Shown in pieces: positions 29,496-39,398 of a stretch of DNA of 64,000 bases. Made by a program: the position numbers and the translations under genes. The DNA is from Halobacteriales archaeon QS_1_68_17. Lineage in GTDB: Archaea; Halobacteriota; Halobacteria; Halobacteriales; Haloarculaceae. Where the stretch lies: contig PXRG01000006.1 of NCBI GenBank assembly GCA_003021105.1, positions 1 through 64,000 of the forward strand, given 5' to 3'. The notes beneath the pieces were generated by a model, which had not been told where the DNA came from, did not search any database, and saw only the letters and a list, made by a program, of their open reading frames with translations. The first letter of the stretch is position 1. Each line of letters opens with the position of its first letter.

Positions 29496-32231
29496 GTCCT
29501 CGTCTAGCTCTCGCTGCCACTCCTGGACTTTCGCCATCAACTCGACCGGCGGCGTCTCGCTGACCTCCAGTTCCCGCAGTTCGTCGAGGACCGACGCCGT
29601 CTCCGGGTCGAGCGCCGGGGCGGACTCGCCGTCACCGCTCCCGCCACCGGTTCCCGTCCCGGCCCCGGGCCCGGTCCCGCTCCCGCTCCCGGGGTCGGCG
29701 TCCCTGGCGGCGCTCCCGTCGGTCGCCACGCGTTCGTCGGCCGTGCCGGCGGCGAACTCCCCCGACCCGAGGTCGAAGACGACCTGGGTCGTGTCGTCCC
29801 CGGACCCGCTCCCCCGTACCTCGATGGCCTCGTCCCGCCGGAGGCGGTCGAGGACGTCGCGCGACCGGTCGACCACCGGTTCGGGGACGCCCGCCAGGTC
29901 CGCGACGTGGATGCCGTACGAGCGGTCGGTCGCGCCCTCCCGGACCGTCCGGAGGAAGGTGACCTCGCCCTCGGACTCGTCGGCCGCCACGTGGACGTTC
30001 TCGACGGCCGGGAGTTCGTCGCCCAGCGCGGTCAGTTCGTGGTAGTGGGTCGCAAACAGGGTGAGCGACTTGATCTCGTTGGCGATGTACTCCGTCGCGG
30101 CCCAGGCGATGGAGATGCCGTCGTAGGTCGCGGTCCCGCGGCCGACCTCGTCCAGGACGACCAGCGACTCCTCGGTGGCCGAGTGGAGGATGTTCGACAG
30201 CTCCTGCATCTCGACCATGAACGTCGACCGGCCCTGGGCGAGTTCGTCGAGCGCGCCGACGCGGGTGTAGATGCCGTCCACGAGCCCGACGCGGGCGGCG
30301 TCGGCGGGGACGAAGCTCCCGACCTGCGCGAGTAGCGTGATCAGCGCGGCCTGGCGCATGTAGGTGGACTTGCCGCTCATGTTCGGCCCCGTCACGATCA
30401 GAAAGCGCCGATCCGCGTCCATGGCGAGGTCGTTGGGCACGAAGGCGGTCGTCTGCTCGACGACTGGGTGGCGGCCGGCCTCGACGACCAGTTCCCGGCC
30501 CTCGTGGAGTTCCGGCCGGGTCCAGTCGTTCGTCACGGCGTGGGTGGCGAGGCCGGCCAGCGCGTCCACCTCCGCGAGCGCCCGGCCGACGTCCTGGAGG
30601 AGTTCCGCCCGCCCGGCCACCCGCTCGCGGAGGTCGGCGAACAGTTCGTGTTCGAGGTCGCCGCGGCGCTCCTCCAGGCGCAGGATCTCGCGCTCGCGTT
30701 CTTCCAGTTCCGGGATGGTGTACCGCTCGGAGTTCTTGAGCGTCTTGATCCGGTCGTACTCGTCGGGCACCTGGTCGGTCTCGGACTGACCGACCTGGAT
30801 GTAGTAGCCGTCCGTCTTGTTCCGGTCGACCTGGAGGTGGGTGATGCCGTGGCGGCGCTTCTCCCGCTCGTCCAGGGTGTCGATCCACTCCAGGGCGGCC
30901 TCGTGGCCCTCGATCAGCTCGTCGAGTTCGTCGTCGTAGCCCCGCCGGAACAGCCCGCCCTGCGTGACCGTACCCGGCGGGTCGTCGACCAGGGCGGCCT
31001 CCAGGTCGGCAGCCAGGTCCGCGGCGGCCCCGCGGTCGGGGCGGTCGACCACGCCGGCGAGCGGCGAGTCGGCCAGCCGGTCGCTGTCGGCGACGGCCTC
31101 GGCTATCCGTGGCAACAGCGCCAGCGTCTCCCGGACCTTGAGCAGGTCGCCCGCGTCGGCGCTGCCCGAGGTGGCGCGGCTGGCCAGCCGCGCGAGGTCG
31201 TAGGCCCCGTCCAGCAGCTCCCGGAGTCGCTCACGGGCCATCGCGGCTTCCGCGAGCGCCGCCACCGCGGACTGCCGGCGGACGAGTTCGGCCCGGTCGC
31301 GCGAGGGGCGCTGGAGCCACGCTTTCAGCCGGCGGCCCCCAGCGGCGGTGACGGTGTGGTCGACCGTGTCGAACAGCGACCCGGACCGGTCGCCGCCCAT
31401 CGTCTCGGTCAGTTCGAGGTTGCGCTGGGTCGTGGCGTCCAGTTCCACGTGGTCGGTCCCGCGGTAGGCCCGGAGCCGCGTGATCGAGGCCAGCACGCCG
31501 GCCCCCGTCTCCTCGACGTACGAGAGGACCGCGCCGGCGGCCCGGATCGCGAGCTCGTCGTCCGCGACGCCGACGCTCTCGACGGTCTCGGTCCCGAACT
31601 GCTCGCGGACGGCGTGGCGCGCTCGCCCCGGCGCGAACGCCTCCGTCGCGTGGAGCGTCAGGGCGGCGTCCGTCCGCTCGCGGAGCCGGTCCAGCGTCCC
31701 GTCGTCGGTCCGGAGGTCCGGCCCGGGAAGCACCTCGACGGGGTCGAACTTGTACAGCTCCGTCAGCGCGCGCTCGCGGGCGTCGCTCCCGTCGAGTTGG
31801 GTGACCTGGAACTGGCCGGTGGTCACGTCCGCGAACGCCAGCCCGTAGGCGTCGCCGTCCCGGACCAGCGCCGCCAGGTAGCGGGCGTCGTCGTCGGCCG
31901 TCTCCAGCACGGTCCCCGGCGTGACCGTCCGCGTGATCGTCCGCTCGTGGCCGTCCGCGGTCTCGCGCTGGTCGGCGACGGCCACCCGGTAACCCCGCTC
32001 GACCAGCGCCGTCAGGTACGGCGTCAGGTCGTCGACCGGCACTCCCGCCATCGGATACGTGGAGCCGTGGGAGGACTTCTGGGACACCTTCAGGTCGAGT
32101 TCGTCGGCGACCGTCTCGGCGTCCTCGCCGAAGAACTCGTAGAAGTCGCCACACTGCATCGCCAGCAGGTCCGCCTCGCTGTCGGCTTTCAGGGCGAAAA
32201 ACTCCCCGACGATCCCCGTCGCCTCTGTCAT
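29493..32231 (-). CDS. mutS: MutS, DNA mismatch repair protein
   Basis: 912 residues with the MutS1 architecture. The N-terminal mismatch-binding domain has MQCGDFYEFFGEDA (the family F-x-E wedge motif), followed by connector, lever and clamp domains, then the ATPase with Walker A TGPNMSGKSTYMRQ (about residue 612), LVVLDEVGRGTATYDG Walker B and ATHYHELTAL. A Gly/Ser/Asp-rich tail lies near residues 820-880. Its TGA stop is the insertion site of element B. It probably works with the MutL encoded at 24684-26855. Confidence 0.97.
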   Translation of the reverse strand: MTEATGIVGEFFALKADSEADLLAMQCGDFYEFFGEDAETVADELDLKVSQKSSHGSTYPMAGVPVDDLTPYLTALVERGYRVAVADQRETADGHERTITRTVTPGTVLETADDDARYLAALVRDGDAYGLAFADVTTGQFQVTQLDGSDARERALTELYKFDPVEVLPGPDLRTDDGTLDRLRERTDAALTLHATEAFAPGRARHAVREQFGTETVESVGVADDELAIRAAGAVLSYVEETGAGVLASITRLRAYRGTDHVELDATTQRNLELTETMGGDRSGSLFDTVDHTVTAAGGRRLKAWLQRPSRDRAELVRRQSAVAALAEAAMARERLRELLDGAYDLARLASRATSGSADAGDLLKVRETLALLPRIAEAVADSDRLADSPLAGVVDRPDRGAAADLAADLEAALVDDPPGTVTQGGLFRRGYDDELDELIEGHEAALEWIDTLDEREKRRHGITHLQVDRNKTDGYYIQVGQSETDQVPDEYDRIKTLKNSERYTIPELEEREREILRLEERRGDLEHELFADLRERVAGRAELLQDVGRALAEVDALAGLATHAVTNDWTRPELHEGRELVVEAGRHPVVEQTTAFVPNDLAMDADRRFLIVTGPNMSGKSTYMRQAALITLLAQVGSFVPADAARVGLVDGIYTRVGALDELAQGRSTFMVEMQELSNILHSATEESLVVLDEVGRGTATYDGISIAWAATEYIANEIKSLTLFATHYHELTALGDELPAVENVHVAADESEGEVTFLRTVREGATDRSYGIHVADLAGVPEPVVDRSRDVLDRLRRDEAIEVRGSGSGDDTTQVVFDLGSGEFAAGTADERVATDGSAARDADPGSGSGTGPGAGTGTGGGSGDGESAPALDPETASVLDELRELEVSETPPVELMAKVQEWQRELDED

Positions 32232-32255
32232 GTCCCTACATCTGTGCGACGCCGG

Positions 32256-33602
32256 CTAAAACGATGGGGGTTCCGCGGCGGCACCGGTCTCCCGGCGTTC
32301 GACCCGCATCTCCATCTCCGGCGCGGGCTGGAGCGTGATCTGGGGTGCCAGCGGCAGGTCGCCGCCCCGCCCCGCCTGGCCGTCCCACTCCAGGCGGTAC
32401 CGCTGGCCGACGGTCGCCAGCGTCAGCTTCGCTTCCATGCGCGCGAACTGGTCGCCCAGGCAGCGCCGCTTCCCGCCGCCGAACGGGAGATACGAGTAGT
32501 CGGTCGGGTCCGGGCCGCCGTCGGCCCACCGGTCCGGCCGGAACGACAGCGGGTCGTCGTAGAACCGCCCGTCGCGGTGGACCAGGAACGTCGAGAGGTT
32601 GATCTGCTTCCCCGCGGGAATCGTGTACTCGCCCACCTCGACCGCGCGGGTCGTCCGCCGCGGGATGGTGTGGACCGGCGGGTACAACCGCAACGCCTCG
32701 GTGAACAGCCGGTCGGTGTATTCGAGGTCGGGCAGGTCCGCGACGGTCGGGGGGTCCCCGCCGAGGGTTTCGTCGAGTTCCGCGTGGAACCGCCGCCTGG
32801 CCGCCGGGTTCGTGGCCAGCAGGTACCAGGTAAACGTCAGCGCCAGCGCCGTCGTCTCGTGGCCGGCGAAGACCATCCCCACCATCACGTCCCTGATCTC
32901 GGTCTTCGAGAGGTCGCCCCGATCGCGGGCGTCGAGCAGCGACGACAGCAGGTCTTCGCCCCTGTCGTCGCGCCGCCGCGCGATCAGGGCGTCGACCTTC
33001 GTCCCGAGGCGGTCGACGGCGCGCCGGAACCGGCGGCCGCTGGGCGTGGGCACCCAGTCGGGCAGCGCCCAGGTCGCCGGCGTGAACGCCGCGTTGAGGT
33101 CGTTCGCGGCCGCCCGGAGCTCCGTGGCCTCGTCGGCCGGCAGGCGCTCGCCGAACAGCGTCCCGAACAGCACGTCGAAGGTCAGCTTCCCCATCTCCCG
33201 CTCGACGTCGATGCTGTCGCCCGCCGTCCACCCCGCGATCCGGTCGGTCACGCACTCGGCCATCACGTCCCCGTACTGTTCGAGCGCGTCGCGGTAGAAG
33301 TACGGCTGGAGGACGTCCCGCTGGCGGCGCCACTGCTCGCCCTCCACCGAGACGATGCTGTTGCCGAACGCACGCCGGAAGTCCGCGCTCTTCCCGAACG
33401 ACTCGGCGTCGGTCACCAGCGCCCGCTCCAGCGCTCGTGGGCTCGCCAGCACGTACACGTCGCCGATGCCGACGATGTCGAGCCGGTAGACGTCGCCGTA
33501 CTGCTCCCGCGCGCGCTCGCAAAACCCCAGCGCGTCCCTGACGAACCTGACGGTGTGGCCGACCAGCGGCCGCGACGGCGGCGACGGCGGTGCCCGCGAC
33601 AT
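32256..33602 (-). CDS. Cytochrome P450
   Basis: 448 residues. Canonical motifs are present: I-helix AGHETTALAL, K-helix EALRLYPP (ExxR) and heme-binding FGGGKRRCLGDQFA with the Cys thiolate ligand. There is no membrane anchor, as is usual for prokaryotic P450s. Haloarchaeal members of this class are soluble monooxygenases of unknown substrate. The start ATG 33602 (MSRAPPSPPSRPLVGHT) gives the normal proline-rich entry. It is divergent from the arsenic cassette, 89 bp apart. No ferredoxin gene is nearby. Confidence 0.95.
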   Translation of the reverse strand: MSRAPPSPPSRPLVGHTVRFVRDALGFCERAREQYGDVYRLDIVGIGDVYVLASPRALERALVTDAESFGKSADFRRAFGNSIVSVEGEQWRRQRDVLQPYFYRDALEQYGDVMAECVTDRIAGWTAGDSIDVEREMGKLTFDVLFGTLFGERLPADEATELRAAANDLNAAFTPATWALPDWVPTPSGRRFRRAVDRLGTKVDALIARRRDDRGEDLLSSLLDARDRGDLSKTEIRDVMVGMVFAGHETTALALTFTWYLLATNPAARRRFHAELDETLGGDPPTVADLPDLEYTDRLFTEALRLYPPVHTIPRRTTRAVEVGEYTIPAGKQINLSTFLVHRDGRFYDDPLSFRPDRWADGGPDPTDYSYLPFGGGKRRCLGDQFARMEAKLTLATVGQRYRLEWDGQAGRGGDLPLAPQITLQPAPEMEMRVERRETGAAAEPPSF

Positions 33603-33660
33603 CGCTCGAACGCTCGACCCCCGGATAGTAAGCCCTGACGCTCCGGCCGGACCGGAACAG

Positions 33661-33680
33661 TTATTTGAATAGTTGTTCAA
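33661..33680 (+). promoter_or_regulatory. ArsR-type operator overlapping the ars promoter
   Basis: A perfect dyad TTGAA-6-TTCAA at 33665-33680 overlaps a TATA-like TTATTTGAA about 25 nt upstream of the arsR start (33692). The placement would let a repressor dimer block TBP access. It resembles ATA/TTGAA-type ArsR/SmtB operators. It lies in the shared intergenic region with the divergent P450, so it could affect both directions. Confidence 0.6.
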
Positions 33681-33691
33681 CTGTTCGTCCG

Positions 33692-34087
33692 ATGAGCGAG
33701 ACCGACCGGCTCCGCCGGCTCCTGGCGGACGAACTGGGGGACTGTTGCGCCGCGGACGTCGAGGGACGGCTCGACGAACTGCGCGCGCTCGAACGCGAGG
33801 CGTCGGTCGAGCGGGCCGACGAGGACGTCCGGGTCCTGTCGGTGCTGGGCGACGGGACGCGGTACCGGCTCGTCCGCCTGCTGGCGGCGGCCGACGAACT
33901 CTGCGTGTGCGAACTCGCGCCGCTGGTCGACGTCAGCGAGAGCGCGGTCAGCCACGCGCTGGCCGACCTGGCCGACGCGGGGCTGATCGACCGTCGCAAG
34001 GCGGGGAAGTGGCGCTACTACCGGGCGACCGACCGCGCCCGGGCGTTGCTCTCCGCCCTGGACGACACCCGGGAGGGAGCGGCGTGA
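33692..34087 (+). CDS. arsR: ArsR-family metalloregulator
   Basis: 131 residues. An N-terminal segment with GDCCAADVEGRLDELRALE precedes a winged helix (VLSVLGDGTRYRLVRLL...SESAVSHALADLADAGLI). The alpha-3 metal-binding motif is ELCVCELAPLV, with the two Cys of ELCVCDL-type As(III)/Sb(III) sensors. ATG 33692 is 12 nt after the dyad. Its stop overlaps the next gene's GTG. It is likely to repress this cassette until arsenite binds. Confidence 0.9.
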   Translation: MSETDRLRRLLADELGDCCAADVEGRLDELRALEREASVERADEDVRVLSVLGDGTRYRLVRLLAAADELCVCELAPLVDVSESAVSHALADLADAGLIDRRKAGKWRYYRATDRARALLSALDDTREGAA

Positions 34088-34509
34088 GCGACCCGTTGCG
34101 CGTGGCGTTCGTTTGCGTCCGGAACGCCGGCCGGAGCCAGATGGCGACGGCCTTCGCCGAGCGGGAACTCGCGCGCCGTGGCCTCGACGGCCGGGTGGAA
34201 CTGGTCACGGGGGGCACCCGCCCCGCCGACGCGGTCCACGAGGAAGTGATCGACGCCATGCGCGAGGAGGGTGTCGACCTCTCGGGGCGCACCCCGCGTG
34301 CGGTCGAACAGGACGAACTGGCCGCGTGTGACTACGTGGTCACGATGGGTTGTTCGACGCTCTCGCTGGACGGGAGCGTCGACGCCCGCGACTGGGCCCT
34401 CCCCGATCCCGGCGGCAAATCACCGGCGGAAGTGGGGGAGATCCGCGACCGGGTCCGCGAGCGCGTCGCCGCGCTGTTCGACGAACTGGAGGCGGAGCTC
34501 GATGGGTGA
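34084..34509 (+). CDS. arsC: Arsenate reductase, low-molecular-weight phosphatase family
   Basis: 141 residues starting at GTG 34084, overlapping the arsR stop (GTGA). The P-loop FVCVRNAGRSQMA gives the Cx5R signature with Cys near residue 11. DPGGKSPAEVGEIRD supplies the D-P general-acid loop, and MGCST the second-Cys region. In this operon it most likely reduces arsenate to arsenite via thioredoxin-like thiols. The 3' end overlaps arsM by 8 nt. Confidence 0.9.
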   Translation: MSDPLRVAFVCVRNAGRSQMATAFAERELARRGLDGRVELVTGGTRPADAVHEEVIDAMREEGVDLSGRTPRAVEQDELAACDYVVTMGCSTLSLDGSVDARDWALPDPGGKSPAEVGEIRDRVRERVAALFDELEAELDG

Positions 34510-35293
34510 CGACCCGCCGGACGCGGCCGACCAGCGACGGGCCGTCCGCGACCGCTACGCCGCCATCGCCGCCGGGGAAGACGGGGACTGTTGCGGGGAT
34601 GCCTGCTGTGACGACCCGGGGACGGACGCGACGCGGCTCGGCTACTCGCCGGCCGACCTCGACGCGGCCGGCGAAGCGAACCTGGGGCTCGGCTGCGGGA
34701 ATCCCGGCGCTATCGCCGACCTCGACCCGGGCGAGTCGGTGCTGGACCTCGGGTCGGGGGCGGGCTTCGACTGCCTGCTGGCCGCGCGAGCCGTCGGCGA
34801 CGCGGGACGCGTGATCGGCGTCGACATGACTCCCGAGATGGTCGAGCGCGCTCGCGGGAACGCCGCCGACTGGGACAACGTCGAGTTCAGGCTCGGGGAG
34901 TTCGCCCACCTCCCGGTCCGGACGGCGACCGTCGACGTCGTCGTCTCCAACTGCGCGATCAACCTCGCGCCGGACAAACCGCGGGTGTTCCGGGAAGCCT
35001 ACCGCGTGCTCCGCCCCGGCGGCCGCCTCGCGGTTTCGGACGTGGTGCTGACGGCACCGGTCCCCGAGGACCTCCGCGGGGACCCCGGGGCGCTGGCCGA
35101 CTGCGTCGCCGGGGCCGCGCCGATCGGGGACATCGAGGCGATGCTGACCGCCGCCGGGTTCGTCAACGTCGCGGTCGAACCCCGCGCCGACGGCGCGGCC
35201 ATCGTCGACGAGTGGGACCGCGCGCGGGACCTCGGCGACTTCCTCGTCTCGGCCCGGATCGCGGGCCGGAAGCCGGCCGACGCGGGGGCGTGA
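34502..35293 (+). CDS. arsM: Arsenite S-adenosylmethionine methyltransferase (ArsM)
   Basis: 263 residues. An N-terminal Cys-rich segment (GDCCGDACCD) is followed by LGYSPADL, the glycine motif VLDLGSGAGFDCLLAAR, VIGVDMTPEMVERAR, SNCAINLAPDK (with the family Cys that binds As) and YRVLRPGGRLAVSDVV. It methylates As(III) stepwise to volatile or less retained forms. Translation is coupled to arsC by an 8-nt overlap. The C-terminal third Cys region is shorter (DCVAGAAP). Confidence 0.92.
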   Translation: MGDDPPDAADQRRAVRDRYAAIAAGEDGDCCGDACCDDPGTDATRLGYSPADLDAAGEANLGLGCGNPGAIADLDPGESVLDLGSGAGFDCLLAARAVGDAGRVIGVDMTPEMVERARGNAADWDNVEFRLGEFAHLPVRTATVDVVVSNCAINLAPDKPRVFREAYRVLRPGGRLAVSDVVLTAPVPEDLRGDPGALADCVAGAAPIGDIEAMLTAAGFVNVAVEPRADGAAIVDEWDRARDLGDFLVSARIAGRKPADAGA

Positions 35294-35294
35294 G

Positions 35295-36368
35295 ATGGCG
35301 CTGGCCGACCTCTGGTCGATCGAACTGGTGGTCGCGGCCTTCGCCGGCGGCGCGTTCGGGGCGGCGATCGGCGCGCTCCCCTCGTTCGCGCTGGCGGGCG
35401 TGATGGTGATCGCCGGCGAGATCTACGACCTCGCCGCCAGCGGGTTCGCGGGCGGGAACGCCGCGGGCTACGCGGCCGTCGACGTCACCGGCGCGATCGG
35501 ATTCGGGCCGGTGTTGAGCCCGCACATCGCGTTCGGCGGCGGGGCGGCGGCCGTCGCCTACGCCGCCCGGAAGGACTATCTCGACGACGACTTCGACTAC
35601 CACCCGGCCAAGAACGTCACCCGCGGGCTGGGGACGCGGCCGGACCTGCTGGCCGTGGGCGGCGCGTTCGGCGTCGTCGGCCACTGGGTGGCGACGCTGT
35701 CGGCGTCGCTGGCGGTCCCGACCGACCCGGTGGCGCTCGGGGTCGTCGGCTCGGCGCTCGTCCACCGGCTCGCGTTCGGCTACCACCTCGTCGGCGACGC
35801 CCGGACCGGACTGCTGGACATGCGTCCCTTCGAGAAGGGCGAGCGCCGCGAGGAGCGGGTGGCCGCCGACGGCGGGTCCGGGGCGCGGTACGTCGTCGAG
35901 CCCTGGCTCCCCCACCAGTACCGGTGGCCCGGCGTCGCCCTGCTCGGCGTGACCGTCGGCGTCCTGGGCGGGTACGTGGCCTACGTCACGACCAGCCCCT
36001 TCCTCGCGTTCGGCATCAGCGTGGCGTCGCTGCTCTACGTCAACGCCGGCGTGCGCGAGATCCCGATCACCCACCACATCACGCTCCCCGCGAGTACTGC
36101 CGTGCTCGCGTTCGCGCCGCTGTCGGGTGCGGCGCTGACGCCCGCGGCGCTCGCCGCGGCCGTGCCGCTGTGGGTCGCGCTCGCGCTCGGCGGGGGGTTC
36201 GGTCTCGTCGGCGCGCTTGCCGGCGAATTCCTCCAGCGAATCCTCTACGCCCACGCCGAGACCCACCTCGACCCTCCGGCGGCCAGCATCGTCGTCACCA
36301 CCTTCCTGATCGCGGTCCTGGCGACGGCCGGCCTCCTCCACGACGCCGCGTGGGTGCCGACGCCCTGA
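35295..36368 (+). CDS. Polytopic membrane protein in the ars cassette
   Basis: 357 residues with about eight to ten hydrophobic spans and one cytoplasmic loop (about residues 175-200, RPFEKGERREERVAADGG). It begins one base after the arsM stop (TGA-g-ATG), so it is in the same transcription unit. The charged loop RKDYLDDDFDYHPAKNVTRG lies between spans. It is not an ArsB or Acr3 type exporter by any motif I can see; the family is conserved in haloarchaea without known function. An export or organo-arsenical role is suggested only by context. Confidence 0.8.
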   Translation: MALADLWSIELVVAAFAGGAFGAAIGALPSFALAGVMVIAGEIYDLAASGFAGGNAAGYAAVDVTGAIGFGPVLSPHIAFGGGAAAVAYAARKDYLDDDFDYHPAKNVTRGLGTRPDLLAVGGAFGVVGHWVATLSASLAVPTDPVALGVVGSALVHRLAFGYHLVGDARTGLLDMRPFEKGERREERVAADGGSGARYVVEPWLPHQYRWPGVALLGVTVGVLGGYVAYVTTSPFLAFGISVASLLYVNAGVREIPITHHITLPASTAVLAFAPLSGAALTPAALAAAVPLWVALALGGGFGLVGALAGEFLQRILYAHAETHLDPPAASIVVTTFLIAVLATAGLLHDAAWVPTP

Positions 36369-36369
36369 G

Positions 36370-37731
36370 CTAGTCGAGCGCGCCGAGGACCGCCGTCGTC
36401 CGGTCGACCAGCGTCGCGGCGTCCGGCGCGAGCAGTTTCACGATGGCCTCCTTCCCGACGGCCCCGCGGTCGATCACCGCGGCGGGCGTGCCGTCGCCCT
36501 CCGCGAACGCGCGGCGGGCACCCCACTCCATCGTGCTGCCCTCGCGTCTCGCCACCGCGTCGGGCTGTGCGTCGCGGTCGAACTCCGCGACGGCGTCGAG
36601 CACGTCGAGCGCCGCCTCCACGTCGTCGTCGAACCGGCAGTTGACCGCAAAGCGGAGGTCGGCGTCGAACTCGCGGGCCGCGAGCAGAAACCGGGCGACG
36701 TGGCTGGACGCGCCGAAGCGGACGCCGCGGTTGGGCTTGACGCCCGACAGCGTGCGCGCGATCCGACCCTCGACGGCCGCGGTCTCGGCGGGCACCTCGG
36801 CGTAGGGGGTCGCGCCGACGACGTTCATTCCGACCTCCGGGACGAGCGGGCTCACGTCCCGGTCGACGAACGTCTCGACGACCCGCTCGACGGCCTCCGC
36901 AGTGGGCTGGCGCTCGGCCCGCTCGCGGGCCGCGACGGCGTGGTGGACGCTGCCCGGCCCCTGCCCGACGTCCAGCGGGTACCGGACGGCCCGCGCCAGC
37001 AGGTCGATGCCCGCGCCGACCGCCGCCGGGAGGTCGTCGCCGTGGGCCAGCCGCGTGGCGATGGCAGACGAGAGCGTACAGCCCGAGCCGTGGGTCGCGT
37101 CGGTCCCGATCCGCGGGTGGACGAACGTCTCGACGCCGTCGTCGGTCACGAGCACGTCTACCACCTCGTCACCGGGCACGTGGCCGCCCTTGACGAGCGC
37201 GGCCTCCGTGCCCATCTCGACGATCCGTTCGCCCGCCTCGACCGCGCTGTCCTCGTCGGCGACCGCGACGCCGGTCAGCACCTCCGCCTCGTCGGCGTTG
37301 GGGGTCACGACGGCCGACTCGGCGATCAGGCCCTCGTAGGCCGCCTCCGCGGCGGGTTCGAGCAGGCGGTCGCCCGAGGCGGCGACCATCACCGGGTCGA
37401 CCACCAGCGGCGGGAGGTCGTCCGCGTAGCCGGCCACCGTCTCGACGATCTCGGCCGTCGCCAGCATCCCGGTCTTGGCCGCCGCGAGGTCGAAGTCCGA
37501 CAGGACCGCCGCCAGTTGCGCCTCGATCTCCGCGACCGGGAGGAGGTGCGTGCTCTCGACGCCCCGGGTGTTCTGGGCGGTGACGCTCGTGAGCACGCTC
37601 GTCCCGAACGCGCCGCCCGCCTCCATCGTCTTCAGGTCGGCCTGGATGCCCGCGCCGCCGCCGGAGTCGCTGCCCGCGATCGTCAGCGCTACCGGCGGCG
37701 AGACCGGCGCTGGCTGTCGCGTGTCTGGCAT
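36370..37731 (-). CDS. ThiD-ThiN fusion: HMP(-P) kinase / thiamine-phosphate synthase
   Basis: 453 residues. Residues 1-270 are Thi[53 protein letters not shown] and the [16 protein letters not shown] active-site loop. Residues about 280-453 are ThiN, the archaeal thiamine-phosphate synthase domain ([44 protein letters not shown]). The fusion catalyses successive steps of thiamine biosynthesis. ATG 37731 opens MPDTRQPAP. The neighbouring AIR-synthase-like gene is on the same strand. Confidence 0.93.
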   Translation of the reverse strand: MPDTRQPAPVSPPVALTIAGSDSGGGAGIQADLKTMEAGGAFGTSVLTSVTAQNTRGVESTHLLPVAEIEAQLAAVLSDFDLAAAKTGMLATAEIVETVAGYADDLPPLVVDPVMVAASGDRLLEPAAEAAYEGLIAESAVVTPNADEAEVLTGVAVADEDSAVEAGERIVEMGTEAALVKGGHVPGDEVVDVLVTDDGVETFVHPRIGTDATHGSGCTLSSAIATRLAHGDDLPAAVGAGIDLLARAVRYPLDVGQGPGSVHHAVAARERAERQPTAEAVERVVETFVDRDVSPLVPEVGMNVVGATPYAEVPAETAAVEGRIARTLSGVKPNRGVRFGASSHVARFLLAAREFDADLRFAVNCRFDDDVEAALDVLDAVAEFDRDAQPDAVARREGSTMEWGARRAFAEGDGTPAAVIDRGAVGKEAIVKLLAPDAATLVDRTTAVLGALD

Positions 37732-37846
37732 GCCGCCGGCTACGACCGGCGAATACAAATCGGTGGTGGTGGCGCGACACGGAAGCGACAGGGCGCGGAC
37801 GCGGTCGCGTCGCTCCCGGGGAGATTCGCGGTCGTCCAGCGACCGA

Positions 37847-38872
37847 TCACTCCGCTTCGAGTTTCCCCATGTACTCCTCGAAGGTCGCCCAGAAGGGGTC
37901 GACGCCAGGGTGTTCGGTGTACTCGCCGTCGACGTAGACGCCGGAGCCCTCGCTGACCTGTCCCACGTCCGCCGCGGGGATGCCCTCGTCGTCGAGGGTC
38001 GCAAGCACGTCCTCGACGCCGGACTCGGGAACCGTCAGCAGGAGCGTCCCCTCGCTGATCGACGACCAGGGATCGACGTCGAAGAACTCGCAGGCGGCCA
38101 GGACGCCCGGCTGGACCGGCACGGCGTCGCGTTCGACGTCGATCCGGACGCCGGCGGCGCGGGCCATCTCGTAGAGGCCGCCGTAGATGCCACACTCCGT
38201 GGCGTCGTGCATGGCAGAGACGGGGCCGGCGGCCGCCGCGGTCAGGGCGTCGCGGACCGGGCTCATGTCGTAGAAGCGGTCCGTGGCGGCGTCGACGGCG
38301 TCGTCGTCGACCGTCCCGCGCATCAGCGACTCGAAGGTGATCGACAGCAGGCCCGTCGCCTCGATGGCGGGGCCTTTCGTGATCACCACGCGGTCCCCGA
38401 CCCGCGCGCCGTCCGGCCGCACGAGGTCGTCGAACGCGCCGACAGAGACGGCGGTCGCGCCGCCGACCATCGGGTAGTTACAGCCGGCGTAGCGGGCGGT
38501 GTGCCCGGTGACCACCGAGACGCCCAGTTCCCGGGCCTCCCGGTCGAAGGTCGACCAGACGGTCTCGAACTGGTCGTCCGTGATCTCCGGCGGGAGGTTG
38601 AAGTCGACGCTGAGGTGGGTCGGCCCCAGTCCGGAGACCGCGACGTCGCTGACGAGGATGTGGAACGCGAACCACGCCGCCCGCTCGAACCCCAGCGAGG
38701 GCATCACGAAGATGGGGTCGGTCGCCATCGCCACCGCCCGCCCCCCGACGTCCACGACGCCGAAGTCGACGCCGTGTTGCGGGCCGAGGGCCACGTCCTC
38801 GCGGTCGGCCCCCAGGTGCGGGTAGATGTACTCGTCGAAGAACTCGCGGTCGGCTTTGCCCAGATCGCTCAT
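37847..38872 (-). CDS. AIR synthase-related protein (PurM/ThiL/HypE superfamily)
   Basis: 341 residues. The PurM-like fold is evident from [41 protein letters not shown] (N-terminal dimer strand), [29 protein letters not shown] and [19 protein letters not shown] (C-terminal domain). It lacks the exact metal motifs of ThiL or PurM that I would need to assign a reaction. Similar stand-alone genes in methanogens and haloarchaea are of unknown substrate. It sits upstream of thiDN on the same strand, a weak hint toward thiamine or phosphate chemistry. Confidence 0.82.
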   Translation of the reverse strand: MSDLGKADREFFDEYIYPHLGADREDVALGPQHGVDFGVVDVGGRAVAMATDPIFVMPSLGFERAAWFAFHILVSDVAVSGLGPTHLSVDFNLPPEITDDQFETVWSTFDREARELGVSVVTGHTARYAGCNYPMVGGATAVSVGAFDDLVRPDGARVGDRVVITKGPAIEATGLLSITFESLMRGTVDDDAVDAATDRFYDMSPVRDALTAAAAGPVSAMHDATECGIYGGLYEMARAAGVRIDVERDAVPVQPGVLAACEFFDVDPWSSISEGTLLLTVPESGVEDVLATLDDEGIPAADVGQVSEGSGVYVDGEYTEHPGVDPFWATFEEYMGKLEAE

Positions 38873-38917
38873 CGCCCGTGCTACGACCGCGGTGTAGTAA
38901 GTCCTGCCCCTGTCGCG

Positions 38918-39373
38918 TCAGTCCGGCGGCGGGAGCGGTTTCTCCATCTCGACGTGCGGGATGCCGGCCTCCGCGAACTCCCCGCTGACGGTCTCGTAAC
39001 CGAGGCGGCGGTAGAACGCCTCGACGTGGCGCTGGGCGTGGAGCGTCAGGGTCGCCAGGCCCTCCGCGGCGGCCGTCGACTCGACGGCGTCCATCAGCGC
39101 CCGGCCCAGTCCCTCCCCGCGGACCCGGGACAGGACCGCCACCCGCTCGACCTTCCCGGTCGCGGGACCGACGGGCCGCAACCGCGCCGCACCGATCGGT
39201 TCGCCGTCGCGGTAGGCGACGAAGTGGACCGTCCCGGGGTCGTCGTCGTGGTCGTCGCGTTCCAGGTCCGCGGGGACGCCCTGCTCCTCGACGAAGACCC
39301 GGCGGCGGACGGCGAGCGCGTCCGCTCGCTCACCGCCGGTGGTAGCCCGGCGGACGGTCCGGTCGGCACCCAT
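38918..39373 (-). CDS. GNAT N-acetyltransferase (ElaA-like)
   Basis: 151 residues with the GNAT acetyl-CoA motif [16 protein letters not shown], the N-terminal [24 protein letters not shown] typical of ElaA-like members, and C-terminal [12 protein letters not shown]. The acceptor is unknown. ATG 39373 lies 25 nt downstream of CTTTGTATT read on the minus strand, which would suit a leaderless transcript. The promoter segment is present twice upstream. Confidence 0.88.
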   Translation of the reverse strand: MGADRTVRRATTGGERADALAVRRRVFVEEQGVPADLERDDHDDDPGTVHFVAYRDGEPIGAARLRPVGPATGKVERVAVLSRVRGEGLGRALMDAVESTAAAEGLATLTLHAQRHVEAFYRRLGYETVSGEFAEAGIPHVEMEKPLPPPD

Positions 39374-39398
39374 ATCGCCCCGTAAGTGACCGGGCAAT

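Noticed and set aside
30468-33638. A 1056-codon open frame antisense to mutS and the P450
   Set aside because: Same shadow effect: no motifs, spans two well-supported genes on the other strand.
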